Shown: positions 12,301 through 23,935, numbered from the stretch's first letter. The stretch is 64,000 bases of DNA from Sinohyriopsis cumingii (GCA_028554795.2 CM068830.1:44180837-44244836), one strand, 5' to 3'. Numbers and translations are program-made. Notes: a model not told the origin generated them from the sequence alone.

Positions 12301-12528
12301 TAATTGGTAATGTGATTAGTAATGTGATTGGTAATGTGATTAGTAATGTGATTGGTAACGTGATTGTTAATGTGATTGGAGATGTGATTAGTAATGTGAT
12401 TAGTAATGTGATTAGTAATGTGATTGGTAATGTGATTAGTAATGTGATTGGTAATGTGATTGTTAATGTGATTGGAGATGTGATTAGTAATGTGATTAGT
12501 AATGTGATTGGTATTGTGATTGGTTTAG
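12301..12528. repeat. 12-bp minisatellite (about 19 units)
   Basis: TAATGTGATTRG is repeated with variants (GGAGATGTGATT, GTTAATGTGATT). Because the unit is 12 bp, one frame stays open for 74 codons (12312-12536), reading as a four-residue repeat such as SNVI/GNVI. A block of about nine units is duplicated within the array: the GGAGATGTGATT variant recurs 108 bp later (about 12378 and 12474). Confidence 0.95.
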
Positions 12529-13329
12529 CAATTTAAGAAAACAATGGCCTGCAATGACTGAAGATTATCTAATTGCATACAAATACTGCCTCAAGCAAAA
12601 TTTATGTACCTAATGATACTCCTCCATGCACCATACCAGATACACTGAGTAACGTAACAAAATGTGAAGAGTGGACTACGTAAGATAGCAAATGGCTTTT
12701 GTTAGTACAATATTGCATCAATGTAAAAAATTAATTTTAGTCATTGACTAACATCCAAGGTGGGACACATGTTCTGATCTTGGTAAATAAAGTACATGTC
12801 ACTACCCCCAACCCCGTAAAAAGAGAGAATCTTCCCGGAACATCGTAAGGCTAAATTGAGAAACCGCAACAATCGACAGACTTACGGGTCAAAAAATCAC
12901 ATAAAAGGAATCTACTATTTTCATTTAATATTCGATCTTTGAAAACATAAATATGGGCTAGAAAATCTTCTAAACAATAATTGAAGAAGCCAAAGCGAGG
13001 AAAATAACAGTTATGTTCCATATCGTAAGTTTGAAAAGTCTAACAAATCCCACAAAAACATAACCAACATATTCTGATGAAATTAAAATGCATCAAGACA
13101 AAGATACAAGACAGAATACCGTCTGATATGAGATTGCATTTCGTTAATTGCAATTCGTGTACTTGGGTTCAAAAGGATTTCTGGGACCCTAAAAGTTGGA
13201 CATGAACATTATTATTTCAGTATCAGTAAATTCAGACACTAAAAGATCTTTACATGTCAGAAACACTTTTTTCCGTGACCTTGTTTATATTGCGATGTGG
13301 ATTAGCAGAAGAACATTTCAAAACAACCA
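12529..13329. other. unique AT-rich DNA, no gene seen
   Basis: No frame, repeat or RNA gene is recognised. Confidence 0.5.
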
Positions 13330-13545
13330 AGGTTCCGTCTAATTCAGTATAAAACAACAAATACAAAACAATCCATCTACTTCAGTTTAAAACAACAAAT
13401 GAAAATGGATCCATCGAATTCAGTTTTAACGAACCAATGAAAAATGATCCATCGAATTCAGTTTAAAACAGCCATTGAAAAAGATCCAGCGAATTCAGTT
13501 TAAAACAACCAATGCCAAATGATCCATCTAGTTTAGACTAAATAA
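13330..13545. repeat. degenerate 36-39 bp minisatellite (about 5 units)
   Basis: Each unit contains ATTCAGTTTAAAACAACCAA followed by TGAAAAATGATCCATCGA-like sequence, and divergence rises toward both ends. It lies only 130 bp from a different, much larger array. Confidence 0.88.
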
Positions 13546-13677
13546 TATAAGTTTATAATTGTGAATTCTGTTTGACACAATAAAGGTCTAGTGTAGTTTA
13601 ATTTATCTAAATCACTATCTATCACGGGATAATTCTGAATTTAGGTATTTTCTTCTGCAGGTATTTATATTCTTTGA

Positions 13678-14958
13678 GGCTAGTAAAGTGTTCGAGGACA
13701 CACATTCGAATCTTGCTTAGCAAAGTGTTCGAGAACACATAATCTTGCTTAGCAAAGTGTTCAAGGGAGGTCACATTATAACCTTGCTTAGCAAAGTGTT
13801 CGAGAACACACATTAAAATCTTGCTTAGCAAAGTGTTTGAGATCACAACATTGTAATCTTGCTTAGCAAAGTGTTCGAGGGCACACATTAGAATCTTGCT
13901 TAGCAAAGTGTTCGAGAACACGCTATAATCTTACTTAGCAAAGTGTTCGAGGACACACATAAAATCTTGCTTAGCAAAGTGTGCGAGAAGGCACACATTA
14001 GAATCTTGCTTAGCAAAGTGTTCGAGAACACATAATCTTGCTTAGCAAAGTGTTCAAGGGAGGTCACATTATAATTTTGCTTAGCAAAGTGTTCGTGTAT
14101 ACAACATTATAATCTTGCTTAGCAAAGTGCTCGAGGGCACACATTAGAATCTTGCTTAGCAAAGTGTTCGAGGACACACATTATAATCTTGCTTAGCAAA
14201 GTGTTCGAGGACACACATTATAATCTTGCTTAGCAAAGTGTTCGAGAACACATTATAATTTTGCTTAGCAAAGTATTCGAGGACATATATTAGAATCTTG
14301 CTAGCAAAGTGTTCGAGGACACACATTAGAATCTTGCTTAGCAAAGTCTTGGAGGACACATTATAGTCTTGCTTAGCAAAGTGTTCGAGGACACACGTTA
14401 TAATCTTGCTTAGCAAAGTGTTCGAGGACACACATTAAAATCTTGCTTAGCAAAGTGTTCGAGAACACATAATCTTGCTTAGCAAAGTATTCAAGGGAGG
14501 TCACATTATAACCTTGCTTAGCAAAGTGTTCGAGAACACACATTAAAATCTTGCTTAGCAAAGTGTTTGAGATCACAACATTGTAATCTTGCTTAGCAAA
14601 GTGTTCGAGGGCACACATTAGAATCTTGCTTAGCAAAGTGTTCGAGAACACGCTATAATCTTGCTTAGCAAAGTGTTCGAGGACACACATTAAAATCTTG
14701 CTTAGCAAAGTGTTCGAGGGCATACACTAGAATCTTGCTTAGTAAAGTGTTCGAGGGCACACATTAGAATCTTGCTTAGCAAAGTGTTCGAGGGCACACA
14801 TTAGAATCTTGCTTAGCAAAGTGTTCGAGGGCACACATTCAAATCTTGCTAGCAAAGTGTTCGAGGACACACATTAGAATCTTGCTTAGCAAAGTCTTGG
14901 AGGACACATTATAGTCTTGCTTAGCAAAGTGTTCGAGGACACACATTATAATCTTGCT
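13678..14958. repeat. 36-bp palindrome-bearing minisatellite (about 36 units) with higher-order repeats
   Basis: Every unit carries CTTGCTTAGCAAAGTG, which contains the odd palindrome TTGCTTAGCAA, followed by TTCGAGGACACACATTA-like sequence. Blocks of about seven units are repeated: the block near 13709-13960 recurs 730 bp later at about 14438-14690. A three-unit block at about 14305-14410 recurs at about 14850-14958. The unit is a multiple of three, so minus-strand frames of 91-116 codons appear with two alternating peptide phases (NTLLSKI and LEHFAKQD). The phase switches at length variants, so these are not coding. Confidence 0.96.
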
Positions 14959-17015
14959 GGGCAGCAATATTTGTTTAGCGCAGGAGACCTTAATTCGACC
15001 CAAACACTTGCTTCTGGCCAAGCATGCAATATATACTGTGCATGAGCGCATATATTCCCACCTCTGTAGCACCATGTTTTGGAGATGAGTATATGGTCGA
15101 GATGGTGCAGGGGTTGGTGCATACAGGCAAGGCAATATGTTCGGTTAAGCCGCAGACCCGGGTTAGAATCTCCGTTGAGTATGAATTGAAAATTATCTAA
15201 CCTCCATGATTATTTCTTCGTATTTATAAAAAAAAAATATTTTAATATTATCAAGCATTCTCTTGGAGAATCCAGGGATAGTACCTTCGGTTCTGTTTGG
15301 TGTTTAGTGGTAATTCCCTTTTTATTTGTCTATCTGTCTGTCTCTCGAAATATTGCCATCCTATAACACATATATCAGTTTCTGTTTTTTTCTTCCGTCA
15401 TGTCTTCCAGGTTATGAACCAGTATCGCAACTCAGCTAGAGTTGGATCGCTTCAAGGGTTCCCGCTGAGGAAGAACGTGTTATACAGATTATTAAAAATG
15501 CACTAGTTCCACTGAAAATGAAAAATTCAGCTTTTCGAGGCAAACATTTTGTATTAAAATCATACCATTATGGACATTTGTTATGCCCGTTTTATGCCAG
15601 AGGGCTATATATGCTGACAGAATCGAATTATATTTTGTATTCAGAATGATCTATGCAATCCGAAGTGGCCTAATATTTCGTCACGATACAGTATACTCGT
15701 CAAAATGGTATTCTATTACCGCAATAATGTGCTAACATCAGTACACTCAGGACTCTCAATATACGTATCCAATGCACTTGTGGCGGAACAGACAATGATA
15801 TCCATCGCTCAGTTTCTTTTACGTCTACTCCGACGAGGATCAACAGAGGCAATTACTGATGGAATAATTTAACAATATATTGTGTTAGGTTAGAACTATC
15901 TCACATTTGTCTGTTACACATTTCATGACCGTCTGTATATATTCCCATAAATCAAATTGCTTTTCATAAACTTAATATGGAGGACTGGAAATGGAATATG
16001 CCATCTCATCCTAACTTTCAGATACAATACAGTATTCATTTTCCAATGGGAAGAATTCCAAAGGGTTCCCTAATATTTTTATATACAGTCTCTCTGGACA
16101 TTTCAAAATAGAAGAACATGTAAGAACTATGTGGAATGTTCCTGTACTCGGATATTGATATTAATGGCTGCATTGCTATGGAATCCTTAAGACTATTACC
16201 TTTTCGAATCGGCAACGGACCATTCTGCATGGTCCTGAAATGGCAATTGTGCCGTTTGGCAATCTCTACCTAAGCGTGCAACGGCGATATTACTGGAAAG
16301 CTTTGCTGTATACTTAGTCCTGATTTGGCACCGTGCCATTTTGCCTCCACTCTACTTTATTTCTAATTTACCTGGTTCGGATGTTGAAATTTGCTTCTTA
16401 CTGTATAGTAAAGATTAAATAATAATACATATCTTGTAATAAATATTAACTATTAATTCCACAGAAAATCACAACGAAAGAGGGAAATATATTTTTAATA
16501 GATTTTGTCTTATATATTGCTATATCTCAAATTAATAATACCAGATTTGCTGGATACACAAATTTATATACATATATAACTTTCTCAGCTCCAAAGCTTT
16601 ATGTCGCATATTTACCGTACAGTAATACGACCTGAACATTTTGAAACCACGTGGATGCCGATTAACAATCATTTCAGAAATAACACAAAATAATATTTTT
16701 AGATACATTACTTGATGTATATTAAATAATTTAAACGGATAACAGCATCAGTAATCCATGTTACGAAATTTGATTGTGTCTCTTTCGAGACTGGACAAAG
16801 GAAATTTAAATCTGATCGACGAAACAGAACCTTGCTGAATCTCTTAATGACTTTTAAATGGAACATGTTATTTTCAATAGTAATAATACGTTTGTCCCTT
16901 ACACAGACAGACAGACATACACGCATACTTCACCCTTATCTTCGATGTTATTTATGTCATCCTCGATAAATCGTTCATACAGACACGATTATGCTTTAAT
17001 CGATGCTGTTTTATT
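14959..17015. other. unique DNA, no gene recognised
   Basis: A weak exon-like stretch follows a pyrimidine tract ending TTCCAG at about 15402 and stays open to 15506, but no donor or domain supports it. A-run at 15230-15238. No repeats. Confidence 0.4.
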
Positions 17016-17447
17016 TAAACGAACTAGTCGTCAAATTCACTATAATGTTTCAGTTAAACGAACTAGTCGTCAAATTCACTATAATGTTTTAGTTAAACGA
17101 ACTAGTCGGGGGGCCCCGAGTGGCCGAGTGGTCTAAAGCGCTCACCGTTACGGATCACTGCCATCTCACCTCTGTCTGCGTCGGTTCGAGTCTCGGATCC
17201 GGCTAATGTGGTTATGTGAGAAAGCTTGCCAGTAGCTTCTCGTGGGTCGGTGGTTCTTTCCGGGGGTTTTCCGGGTTCTTCCTCCACCATTAATACTGGC
17301 CGCCATGTATAGCCTATCTTGTGCTGAAAAATGGCGTTAAGCCCTACAACAACAACAACAACAACGAACTAGTCGTCAAATTCACTATAATGTTTTAGTT
17401 AAACGAACAAGTCTTCAAATTCACTATAATGTTTAAGTTAAACGAAC
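17016..17447. repeat. 39-bp minisatellite interrupted by a SINE
   Basis: Units containing AACGAACTAGTCGTCAAATT and CACTATAATGTTT lie at 17016-17108 and resume at 17365-17447. The break is exactly the SINE family 2 insertion, with the broken unit duplicated as the target site. About five units in all. Confidence 0.93.
17109..17364 (+). mobile_element. SINE family 2, full length with TSD, inside the 39-bp array
   Basis: CGAACTAGTCG at 17098-17108 and again at 17365-17375 is the target site duplication. The head (GAGTGGCCGAGTGGTCTAAA, then GGTTCGAGTCTCGG) resembles Leu/Ser tRNA with A and B boxes. The body has GGTCGGTGGTTCTTTCCGGG and TTTTCCGGGTTCTTCCTCCA, and the tail is (CAA)n. The CCGGGTTTTCCGG-type segment resembles, from memory, a SINE domain shared among marine invertebrates (possibly Nin-DC); this needs an alignment. 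Confidence 0.93.
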
Positions 17448-18183
17448 TATAGTGTATTTGACCTCACTACACTAACGAATACTTCCTATTCACTTCCCTG
17501 TAAATGTGAAATGATTTGTTGTGGTAATTATTAGATAATATTCCCCACCCCCATTTTCCCACCCCTTAAATAAAAACCCAATATACGTATTCGTGTTATA
17601 AAAAACTTAAAAAGTGTGGAACATCATCAAAAGGTAAGCAGCAAGTCAAATGTGCTTTTTTATATACAGTTTTACGGCACGTAAACACACTGAAGCTATA
17701 CCGTTCGGAGGCAATTGAAGAAAGTGCTTAGCCCACGGACACACCACGGTAACCACGGTAATGTAGGAATCAAACCAGCAAAAAATCTGCTTCGAAATCA
17801 GGGACGCTCACTACTTAACCTTCTTGGCTTCCAATAAATCAACTAATCAGTGAAATAAAGTATCAGATCGTTAGTTTAGTCAACAAGGTCTTTGGATTGT
17901 CCAAAAAATAAGCATGACCTGTTTCACCATATGAAATAAACTGCAAACAACTGAATGGTGTTAATGGCAGTAAATTACAGGTTACATATCAATAGGATGA
18001 CTTACAAGAGTGTTCCTTGACAGAAACCTTTTAATTTATAACGAACAAGAAGGTACCGTTCATTCACGTATACCTGATATCACCGCGTATAAACAGTAAT
18101 GTCTCCGAGAAGTAAGTAATGATTCGAAAGTAAAAAAAGTAATGGATAGGAGAACAAATTATACCCGGCATTAGGTTGGAAAA
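17448..18183. other. unique DNA, no gene seen
   Basis: No repeat, frame or RNA gene is recognised. Confidence 0.5.
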
Positions 18184-18334
18184 CTAAAAGACTGCTCCAG
18201 GCAATTCTTGGTAATTAGTGCACGGAATACCCGCATGAATACACTTTTCATCCCTTTTGACATATATGTACATCTTGGCGGCATTCTCAATTATCCAAGA
18301 ACAGTTTACATGCTCAGTCGAGATAATCTCGGTA
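18184..18334 (-). CDS. possible terminal exon, CUB-like fragment
   Basis: On the minus strand a CAG (plus positions 18337-18335) precedes an open stretch that ends in a stop at 18184. It encodes about 50 residues including NCSWIIENA and four cysteines (C-W, then KCIHAGIPC). C-x-W-I-I after a short lead resembles the start of CUB domains, but only one motif supports this and the length is less than half of a CUB domain (about 110 residues). The upstream pyrimidine tract is mediocre. It could equally be chance. Confidence 0.2.
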
Positions 18335-18670
18335 CTGCACATGCGAGTTTGACATGTTTGCATTAAAAACAATTTTCAGGGTCGACTGCAGTAAAGAAGT
18401 GAGGCGATGATAGCGACACTACATATACACTATATATTTTAGTCTAATACCTACTGAAAAAATTATAATAATTGGACGAAATAAAGGCAGGTGATAAGAA
18501 ATAAATTTAAAGCAAGAAGGCGAATCAGGTCATAGCCTAATTATAAATGTGTGTTTAATGCAGCTGTTATTGGAAAAATGTCAGCACTTCACTTGTTCAG
18601 ATTTAGGGAAAAATAAATTATCCACAGACTCCGTTGGCGTAATGTAATTATTAACTAGTATCGCTCAAGA

Positions 18671-18718
<48 letters not shown>

Positions 18719-19549
18719 GTTCTTCCCATGGTTCCCACGCTTTTCTGAAGATAAATTTCCAGTTCATTTCCAGGAATAAATTACGTTTTTCAATGTTCAC
18801 ATATGAACATTACTGAATGGAATTGATCATGTACATCACCGCATAATGTATCACGCGAAACAAGCTTGATTATATTCCTAGAAAATGTGCATGTAAGGTC
18901 ATTACAATGTACAGAATACACATTCTAACCATGCTGACCTGCATTATGTTGCTACGTGGAAACAACATAATGAAACATAAATTGGTTTTGTTTCCTTTCA
19001 AATCTTTAATTCTAAATAATTTTATAACAATGTATATGCATGTTATACAAAGTAACATTTCCTATCACAGTATGAAAAAACAATAAACGCAAAATATTAA
19101 AGTCTTATCTTGTAAAGAAAAACGTTTAACCCTGAATTTATATGTGCCAGTGAAATCCTAAACAAGATTTTTCAAACAACTTGAACTCTTTAAGACGATT
19201 TGGTTAAAAAATCCATCATTTCAAAAACATTTACAAAAGGGTTTATTTATATTTTGAAAGAAGACCTTCAAATGTATAATTGCTGCACTAAAAAGAACTG
19301 AATTTTCTGTAAAATCAACTTGATTTCTTGCAATTTGATAAACCAGTCAAAAAAAATTGTATTGATACCGGCTCGAATCATCTTTTGATTTAATACAAGG
19401 GAGGACAATTTACCCATTTCTCCGGCGTTCCATTTAATACCTGAAACCAATGCTTTCAGCCACATGTCACTGTGTAATAGTTTCTCACCAAATTTCAGCT
19501 CAGGTTCAACATTTTGAACAAAAAATTTGGCTTAAAACGAATTGCAGTC
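18335..19549. other. unique DNA with one TC microsatellite
   Basis: Apart from the (TC)n tract nothing is recognised. Minus frames of 62-65 codons have no domain. Confidence 0.5.
18674..18715. repeat. (TC)n microsatellite, 42 bp
   Basis: Pure TC repeat in unique DNA, with no SINE sequence beside it. Confidence 0.95.
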
Positions 19550-19918
19550 CGTTTTCTAATCCGGATTTCCTCCACATATTCCCACCCCATGGACATTTAT
19601 GTTGGGATGTGGGGTCAGAGAAATTGCACATTGAAAATTTGGAATTTGACGCCAATGTGCGGTAGACCTAGCGGCATATGGTAGTCGCTTTCTAGCGGGC
19701 CTAGCAAATTTAAACGAAGTTATATTGACTCATATCTGCATGAAATTGATAGGAAATTTATTTATTTTCTCAGAAATCGCAAGTATTATAATCGCTATGT
19801 CTTTAATCCGCTGACAATCTAGACGAAACTACAGCATACATGAAACCTAATCCTGCACTTGGCGTTTGCATTACTAGTCACATAACTTCACAAATCTCAA
19901 TAGTCACGTGATATCAAC
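19550..19918 (-). mobile_element. MITE relative, left arm of the composite
   Basis: Matches the reverse complement of 45190-45651, including the terminal part (CCCACCCCATGGACATTTAT), GGTAGTCGCTT, CCTAGCAAATTT, TGCATGAAATTGATAGGAAA and TTTAATCCGCTGACA. The match ends at GTCACGTGAT, so the opposite terminal repeat is missing. Confidence 0.75.
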
Positions 19919-20127
19919 AGCACACTCCTTTTTAATGTTGTCGTACAAAATTCAATTATATTAAATGAAAGTCAGTTACATTTTGTAAAAACTAGAAAGA
20001 ACATATAATTCTCAACATATTTATTTGGAGAACAACGACAAGAAACCTGTCGCTGCCGCCGCATACTGGAAAGTCAGATTCATCAAGCAGAGAGCACAAA
20101 TTAACGTGGTAGTCACGTGATACATAT

Positions 20128-20261
20128 ATAATCTATGTTGGGGTTTGGACCGAGACAAGGAAAACCCAGTCAAGGGGTTACATTACAAGCCTCGTGGGAG
20201 ACATAATGTAACCCCGCGACTGGGATTTCCTTGTCTCGGTCCAAACCCCAACGTAGATTAT
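20128..20261. mobile_element. hairpin/foldback element with about 58-bp arms
   Basis: GGGGTTTGGACCGAGACAAG on the left arm is mirrored by CTTGTCTCGGTCCAAACCCC on the right. Arms are about 20128-20185 and 20204-20261 with an 18-base loop. The arms differ at only a few positions, so this is either young or kept by hairpin repair. It would form a long dsRNA hairpin if transcribed. Confidence 0.92.
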
Positions 20262-21139
20262 TTTTCTCACCCAATATTTTTTCCTTTAATGTAAAAAAGA
20301 ACTCTTCACTAGTGTTATATAGTTCACGTCCAAATATTTACATGCGGCTCATTAATACAAATATGTTAATGAGGGCTGTGGTGTGACGTTGCATCCGAAA
20401 TACACGACTTATAAGCGTGAGCAAAGAAAAATAGCAACATGAAACGTCGTATAGTAATGAGGTATTATCACATTTAATATATGAATGTTATGTAAAATTA
20501 ACAATAAATAATTAATATTTATTACAAGAAAATGTTTCATTTTCATCAGTTACAATTTTGAAAAGCTATATTGTAAATAATGAAAAGATACTGGTACACA
20601 TCTCTATTGTATTTATACTTAGTACAAGCTGTAACTAAGAGTAACATGTTGCATTATATTATTCATGGGTAATTAGAGGTCTGTGTCACTATCGTATATA
20701 ACTCTCATTTTCTTTTGATGAGGTGAAACTGTTTTGTGACATACCTTTGTTGTAGTTAATATTGATTGTAAAATTACCCCCGTTTATGAAAGACCCTCTA
20801 AATACGGACCCTAGCGGATAACAATGTGCTGAACTTTCAAGTTCGCGGTTTTTATGAAAATTACTTTTTCTGTTTTAGAAATATGGCAAGTGCTACCGTG
20901 AAATTTGCTTATAGGTTCTGGCTGGTAAATGCATTATTAATCATTAAAGATTGTAGGTATATGTTTGATTTAAACTGGGGCACAATTTCAGATGCTTAAC
21001 AAAATTAGAAGAAAGTGTGTTCGACATGACACATTTCTGACTATTACTAAGTTTTCTGTAGTTGCTGAGAGAACTGGGATTTTTGTGGCCGGAAATGTGT
21101 ATAGCCTGAGTGTCCCTTGATGAATAGAATCTTTGTTGA
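20262..21139. other. AT-rich interior of the composite, no gene seen
   Basis: No transposase-like frame and no tandem repeat is seen on either strand. Confidence 0.45.
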
Positions 21140-21205
21140 GATTTTGGACGAAGACAAGGAAATTCCAATCAAGGGGTTATATTATTTGTCTCTCTACGAG
21201 GCTAT
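21140..21205 (-). mobile_element. truncated relative of the 20128 hairpin
   Basis: GAAGACAAGGAAATTCCAAT, CAAGGGGTTATATTA and CTCTCTACGAGGC match one arm plus loop of the 20128-20261 element, reading with its right arm (minus orientation). The second arm is absent. Confidence 0.75.
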
Positions 21206-21277
21206 GAAGTGTATAGGCCGTCTATGTGCATGGATCAGTGTTTTCTGTCATAGTTTATTCCATACAGCATTGAGAAG

Positions 21278-21416
21278 TTTATCCTATCTGTAACACAGTC
21301 AGTTTTCAGGTCAGCGTTTCACACGAAGTATTTAAGACTATTTAGGTAGCTTTAGCTACATTTGATGACGCTGACCTGAAAATGTACTTAGCTAGGCCTG
21401 CATATAGGATAAAACT
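21278..21416. mobile_element. small inverted-repeat (MITE-like) element
   Basis: TTTTCAGGTCAGCGT at 21303-21317 and its exact reverse complement at 21368-21382 form 15-bp perfect inner arms with a 50-base loop. Weaker outer arms include TTTATCCTAT near 21278 and ATAGGATAAA near 21403. Confidence 0.7.
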
Positions 21417-21867
21417 GACCATGTTGAAACTAACTAGCAAAATACCAAATAACTCGACATCGTGTGTTTGTGTGTGTCTCTCTCGAAATGTTTTTTTTAT
21501 GGTATCTTCTCAAAGATGGATTGACCTTCAGTTACTATGTTTTTTGTTATATATTTCTTGTTGTTGTTGTTTGTTGTTAGAACAACTACGTCAGGCACAG
21601 CAGAAGACAACAAGGTTTTCTTTTTCCTTAAAACGTAGTTCTGAGCGCGTGGACACCTAGACTGAGACGACTTGTCTGAGATAAGAAAAGTAAGGTTAGC
21701 AAAACAGCAAGATTTCTCTGTCGCATGGGTGAGAAAACAAAACCCCGGAAGTTGTTCTAGGAATAAATATGTATAATTTTGGGTTCTTTCAATTTTGTGT
21801 TTTAATTACAACCAGAATGCGACCTTCATTTAATTTTTTTTCTTCAACATTTGAAATGGGATATTAG

Positions 21868-22135
21868 ATATCACGTGACTAGGGTATCTTTGAGATCATG
21901 AACATGTGGTTGTGAAATTTGTGTAATCGTACAATTACCAATGCAAATCGCGAGTACCAGGTTAAAGATCATCTTTTCCTAGTATTATTTCGTCTTTCAG
22001 CAGATTAAAGACATAACGAGTTTAATGCTCGCAATTTATGAGAAAAGAAATGATTTTTATATCGATTTAATGCAGGTCTGACTTGATTTAACAACGTTTA
22101 AGTTTGCTAGGCTACGCTTTGCCGACACCTTGTTG
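21868..22135 (+). mobile_element. MITE relative, right arm of the composite
   Basis: Same orientation as the 45180 element: CACGTGACTAGG, AAATTTGTGTAATCGTAC, GATTTAATGCAGG and GCTAGGCTACGCTTTGCCGA parallel segments at 45325-45545. It is inverted relative to 19550-19918. The outer terminal repeat is not found. Confidence 0.7.
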
Positions 22136-22753
22136 GCCTCTGGTGATGCTAGACTGATTTTCACATCTTCCATGTAATAAAAAATACGGATATCGAGCTT
22201 TCTGTGGGGAAAAAGGTCTACATGACGAATCTAATCACTGAGCGTTTGGATTGACTCAACACATGTGTTTATGGCAAGCATCCAAATGATATATACTGCA
22301 ACTTCCAAATATTCTGGTCAGAACTCGTAAAATTTAACTTACGACTCAATTACGTAATTGTTTCGGGCATCAAGTGGTGGCTGAATATCCCCGTGTTTTT
22401 CCCGAGTTACATCAATATTTGCAAAATTCAAGGACTTTCCACGGTCGGAAAAAAATTATAATTTCTCCCGACGTTTTACCGATTTTCCGGTAGCGTGGGA
22501 AACCTGTCTTTCATGCTTCGTTACTTTCAGAACGAAATGCTGTTATAGGTACAAACTAGTTTTCATTGCACGAAAGGAGTCAGCTATCGGAAATAATGTG
22601 AAAATATATGATAATTAATAAGTATGAACAAATAGGGATAATAAAGCAAAATTCATATAGAATTAATTTCCTATATTTCTAACATAGGATACTTTGATGA
22701 CATTTCAAAACTAGATTCCCAATTAACATATGGTACTCTGCTCATGCTATGCT
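22136..22753. other. unique DNA, no gene seen
   Basis: No repeat or frame is recognised. A GC-richer patch at 22440-22510 carries no motif that I know. Confidence 0.5.
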
Positions 22754-23297
22754 TTTAAACATTCGAGTAAATGTGACCTCCGAGTACATTTGGTATTCGA
22801 GTACATTTGACATCCGAATACATTTGATATTCGAGTACTTTTGGTGTTCGAGTACATTTGGTATTCGACTACATATGACATTCGAGTACATGTGGTATTC
22901 GGGTACATTTTGGTATTCGAGTACATTTGACGTCCGAGTACATTTGGTATTCGAGTAGATTTTGCTTTCGAGTGCGCCTGGTATTCGAGTACATTTGGTA
23001 TTCGAGTACATTTGGCTTTCGAGTACATTTGGTATTCGAGTACATTTGGCATTTGTGTACATTGGTATTCGAGTACCTTTCGAGTACATTTGGTATTCGA
23101 GTACATTTGGTATTCGAGTACATTTGGTATTCGAGTACATTTGACATTCGATTACATTTGGTATTCGAGTACATTTGGCATTTGAATACATTGGTATTCG
23201 AGTACATTTGACAGTCGAGTACATTTGGTATTCGAGTACATTCGGTATTCGAGTACATTTGGCATTCGTATATATTTGGAATTCGAGTACATTTGGA
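22754..23297. repeat. 17-bp minisatellite (about 31 units), open on both strands
   Basis: The unit is GGTATTCGAGTACATTT with variants (GGCATTCG, GACATTCG, GGCTTTCG). Because 17 is not a multiple of three and the consensus has no stop in any frame, long frames appear on both strands (up to 160 codons on the minus strand, 22742-23224, and 94 on the plus, 22927-23211). The minus-strand peptide repeats EYQMYSNTKCTRIPNVL, a 17-residue period produced by three 17-bp units. It is a repeat artefact rather than a gene. Confidence 0.96.
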
Positions 23298-23935
23298 CAG
23301 GAATTTTTTTTTCAGAAAGTGGGTTACTATCGCATTGACTTAAAATTCAAATAACTCTTACATTCTTTTTCAACACTGTCAATGGCACTTTCAGTCATCT
23401 GACAGTAAGTTTAATAGTTATAATGTTTATACACTTTATTCTAGCGTAGAATCGCCAAGTCACAATTATGTTGACTGATGAGACAATTTCTCTACCGTCT
23501 TAAAAGCAGCGAGAGCTCCACGAAGAGTACACGAGAAACTAAAAGTGATCAAATAACAAACAGAGCATTTTGAAGCAAAACTTCAGATTTATGCAAAACA
23601 GTTCATGCAATGATAAAGCATATTTTTATTCCCATAGCAATGAAATTGCAAAGCATGTTTTTGTCCTTGGCACCGTTCCTTCGCAATATTGATTCTTCTT
23701 CTTCAACTTGGAGTCTTAATATAAATATGAAGAGTGTTTTTACGCCATTATGTGATCGTGCTTTCATAAAACTCTCAGAAACAAGACTAATGTGACTGAT
23801 GAGATAAGAATTGTGGTATTACTCTTGAATAAGTTCGATTTTCATGTCAATAACTGTTTTCTTTAAGTTACGATTTTACCATCTTAACATCCAAAAAGAT
23901 TTAACATTACTAATCATGGCAGTGAATTCTGGCAC
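23298..23935. other. unique DNA, no gene seen
   Basis: No recognisable gene or repeat. A 61-codon plus frame (23610-23795) has no domain. Confidence 0.5.

Larger units (their letters stand above)
19550..22135. mobile_element. 2.6-kb inverted-repeat composite of foldback elements
   Basis: The left arm (about 19550-20040) and right arm (about 21720-22135) are inverted, diverged copies. Matching landmarks are GTCACGTGATATC at 19905 and GATATCACGTGAC at 21868. Flanking similarity is visible on both sides (for example GCCTAGCAAATTTAAAC on the left against GTTTAAGTTTGCTAGGC on the right). Both arms match the 45180-45651 element. Between them lie a separate hairpin (20128-20261), a truncated relative of it (21140-21205) and a third inverted repeat (21278-21416). 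No transposase frame is visible, so this looks like a non-autonomous or nested structure. Confidence 0.75.

Noticed and set aside
13678..14958. CRISPR or a repeat protein from the 91-116 codon minus frames
   Set aside because: No unique spacers exist. The frames switch phase at unit-length variants and stop within the array.
15402..15506. Exon after TCTTCCAG
   Set aside because: No donor at the right place and no recognisable peptide.
22742..23224. 160-residue protein on the minus strand
   Set aside because: It is a product of the stop-free 17-bp repeat, and overlapping frames on both strands are equally open.
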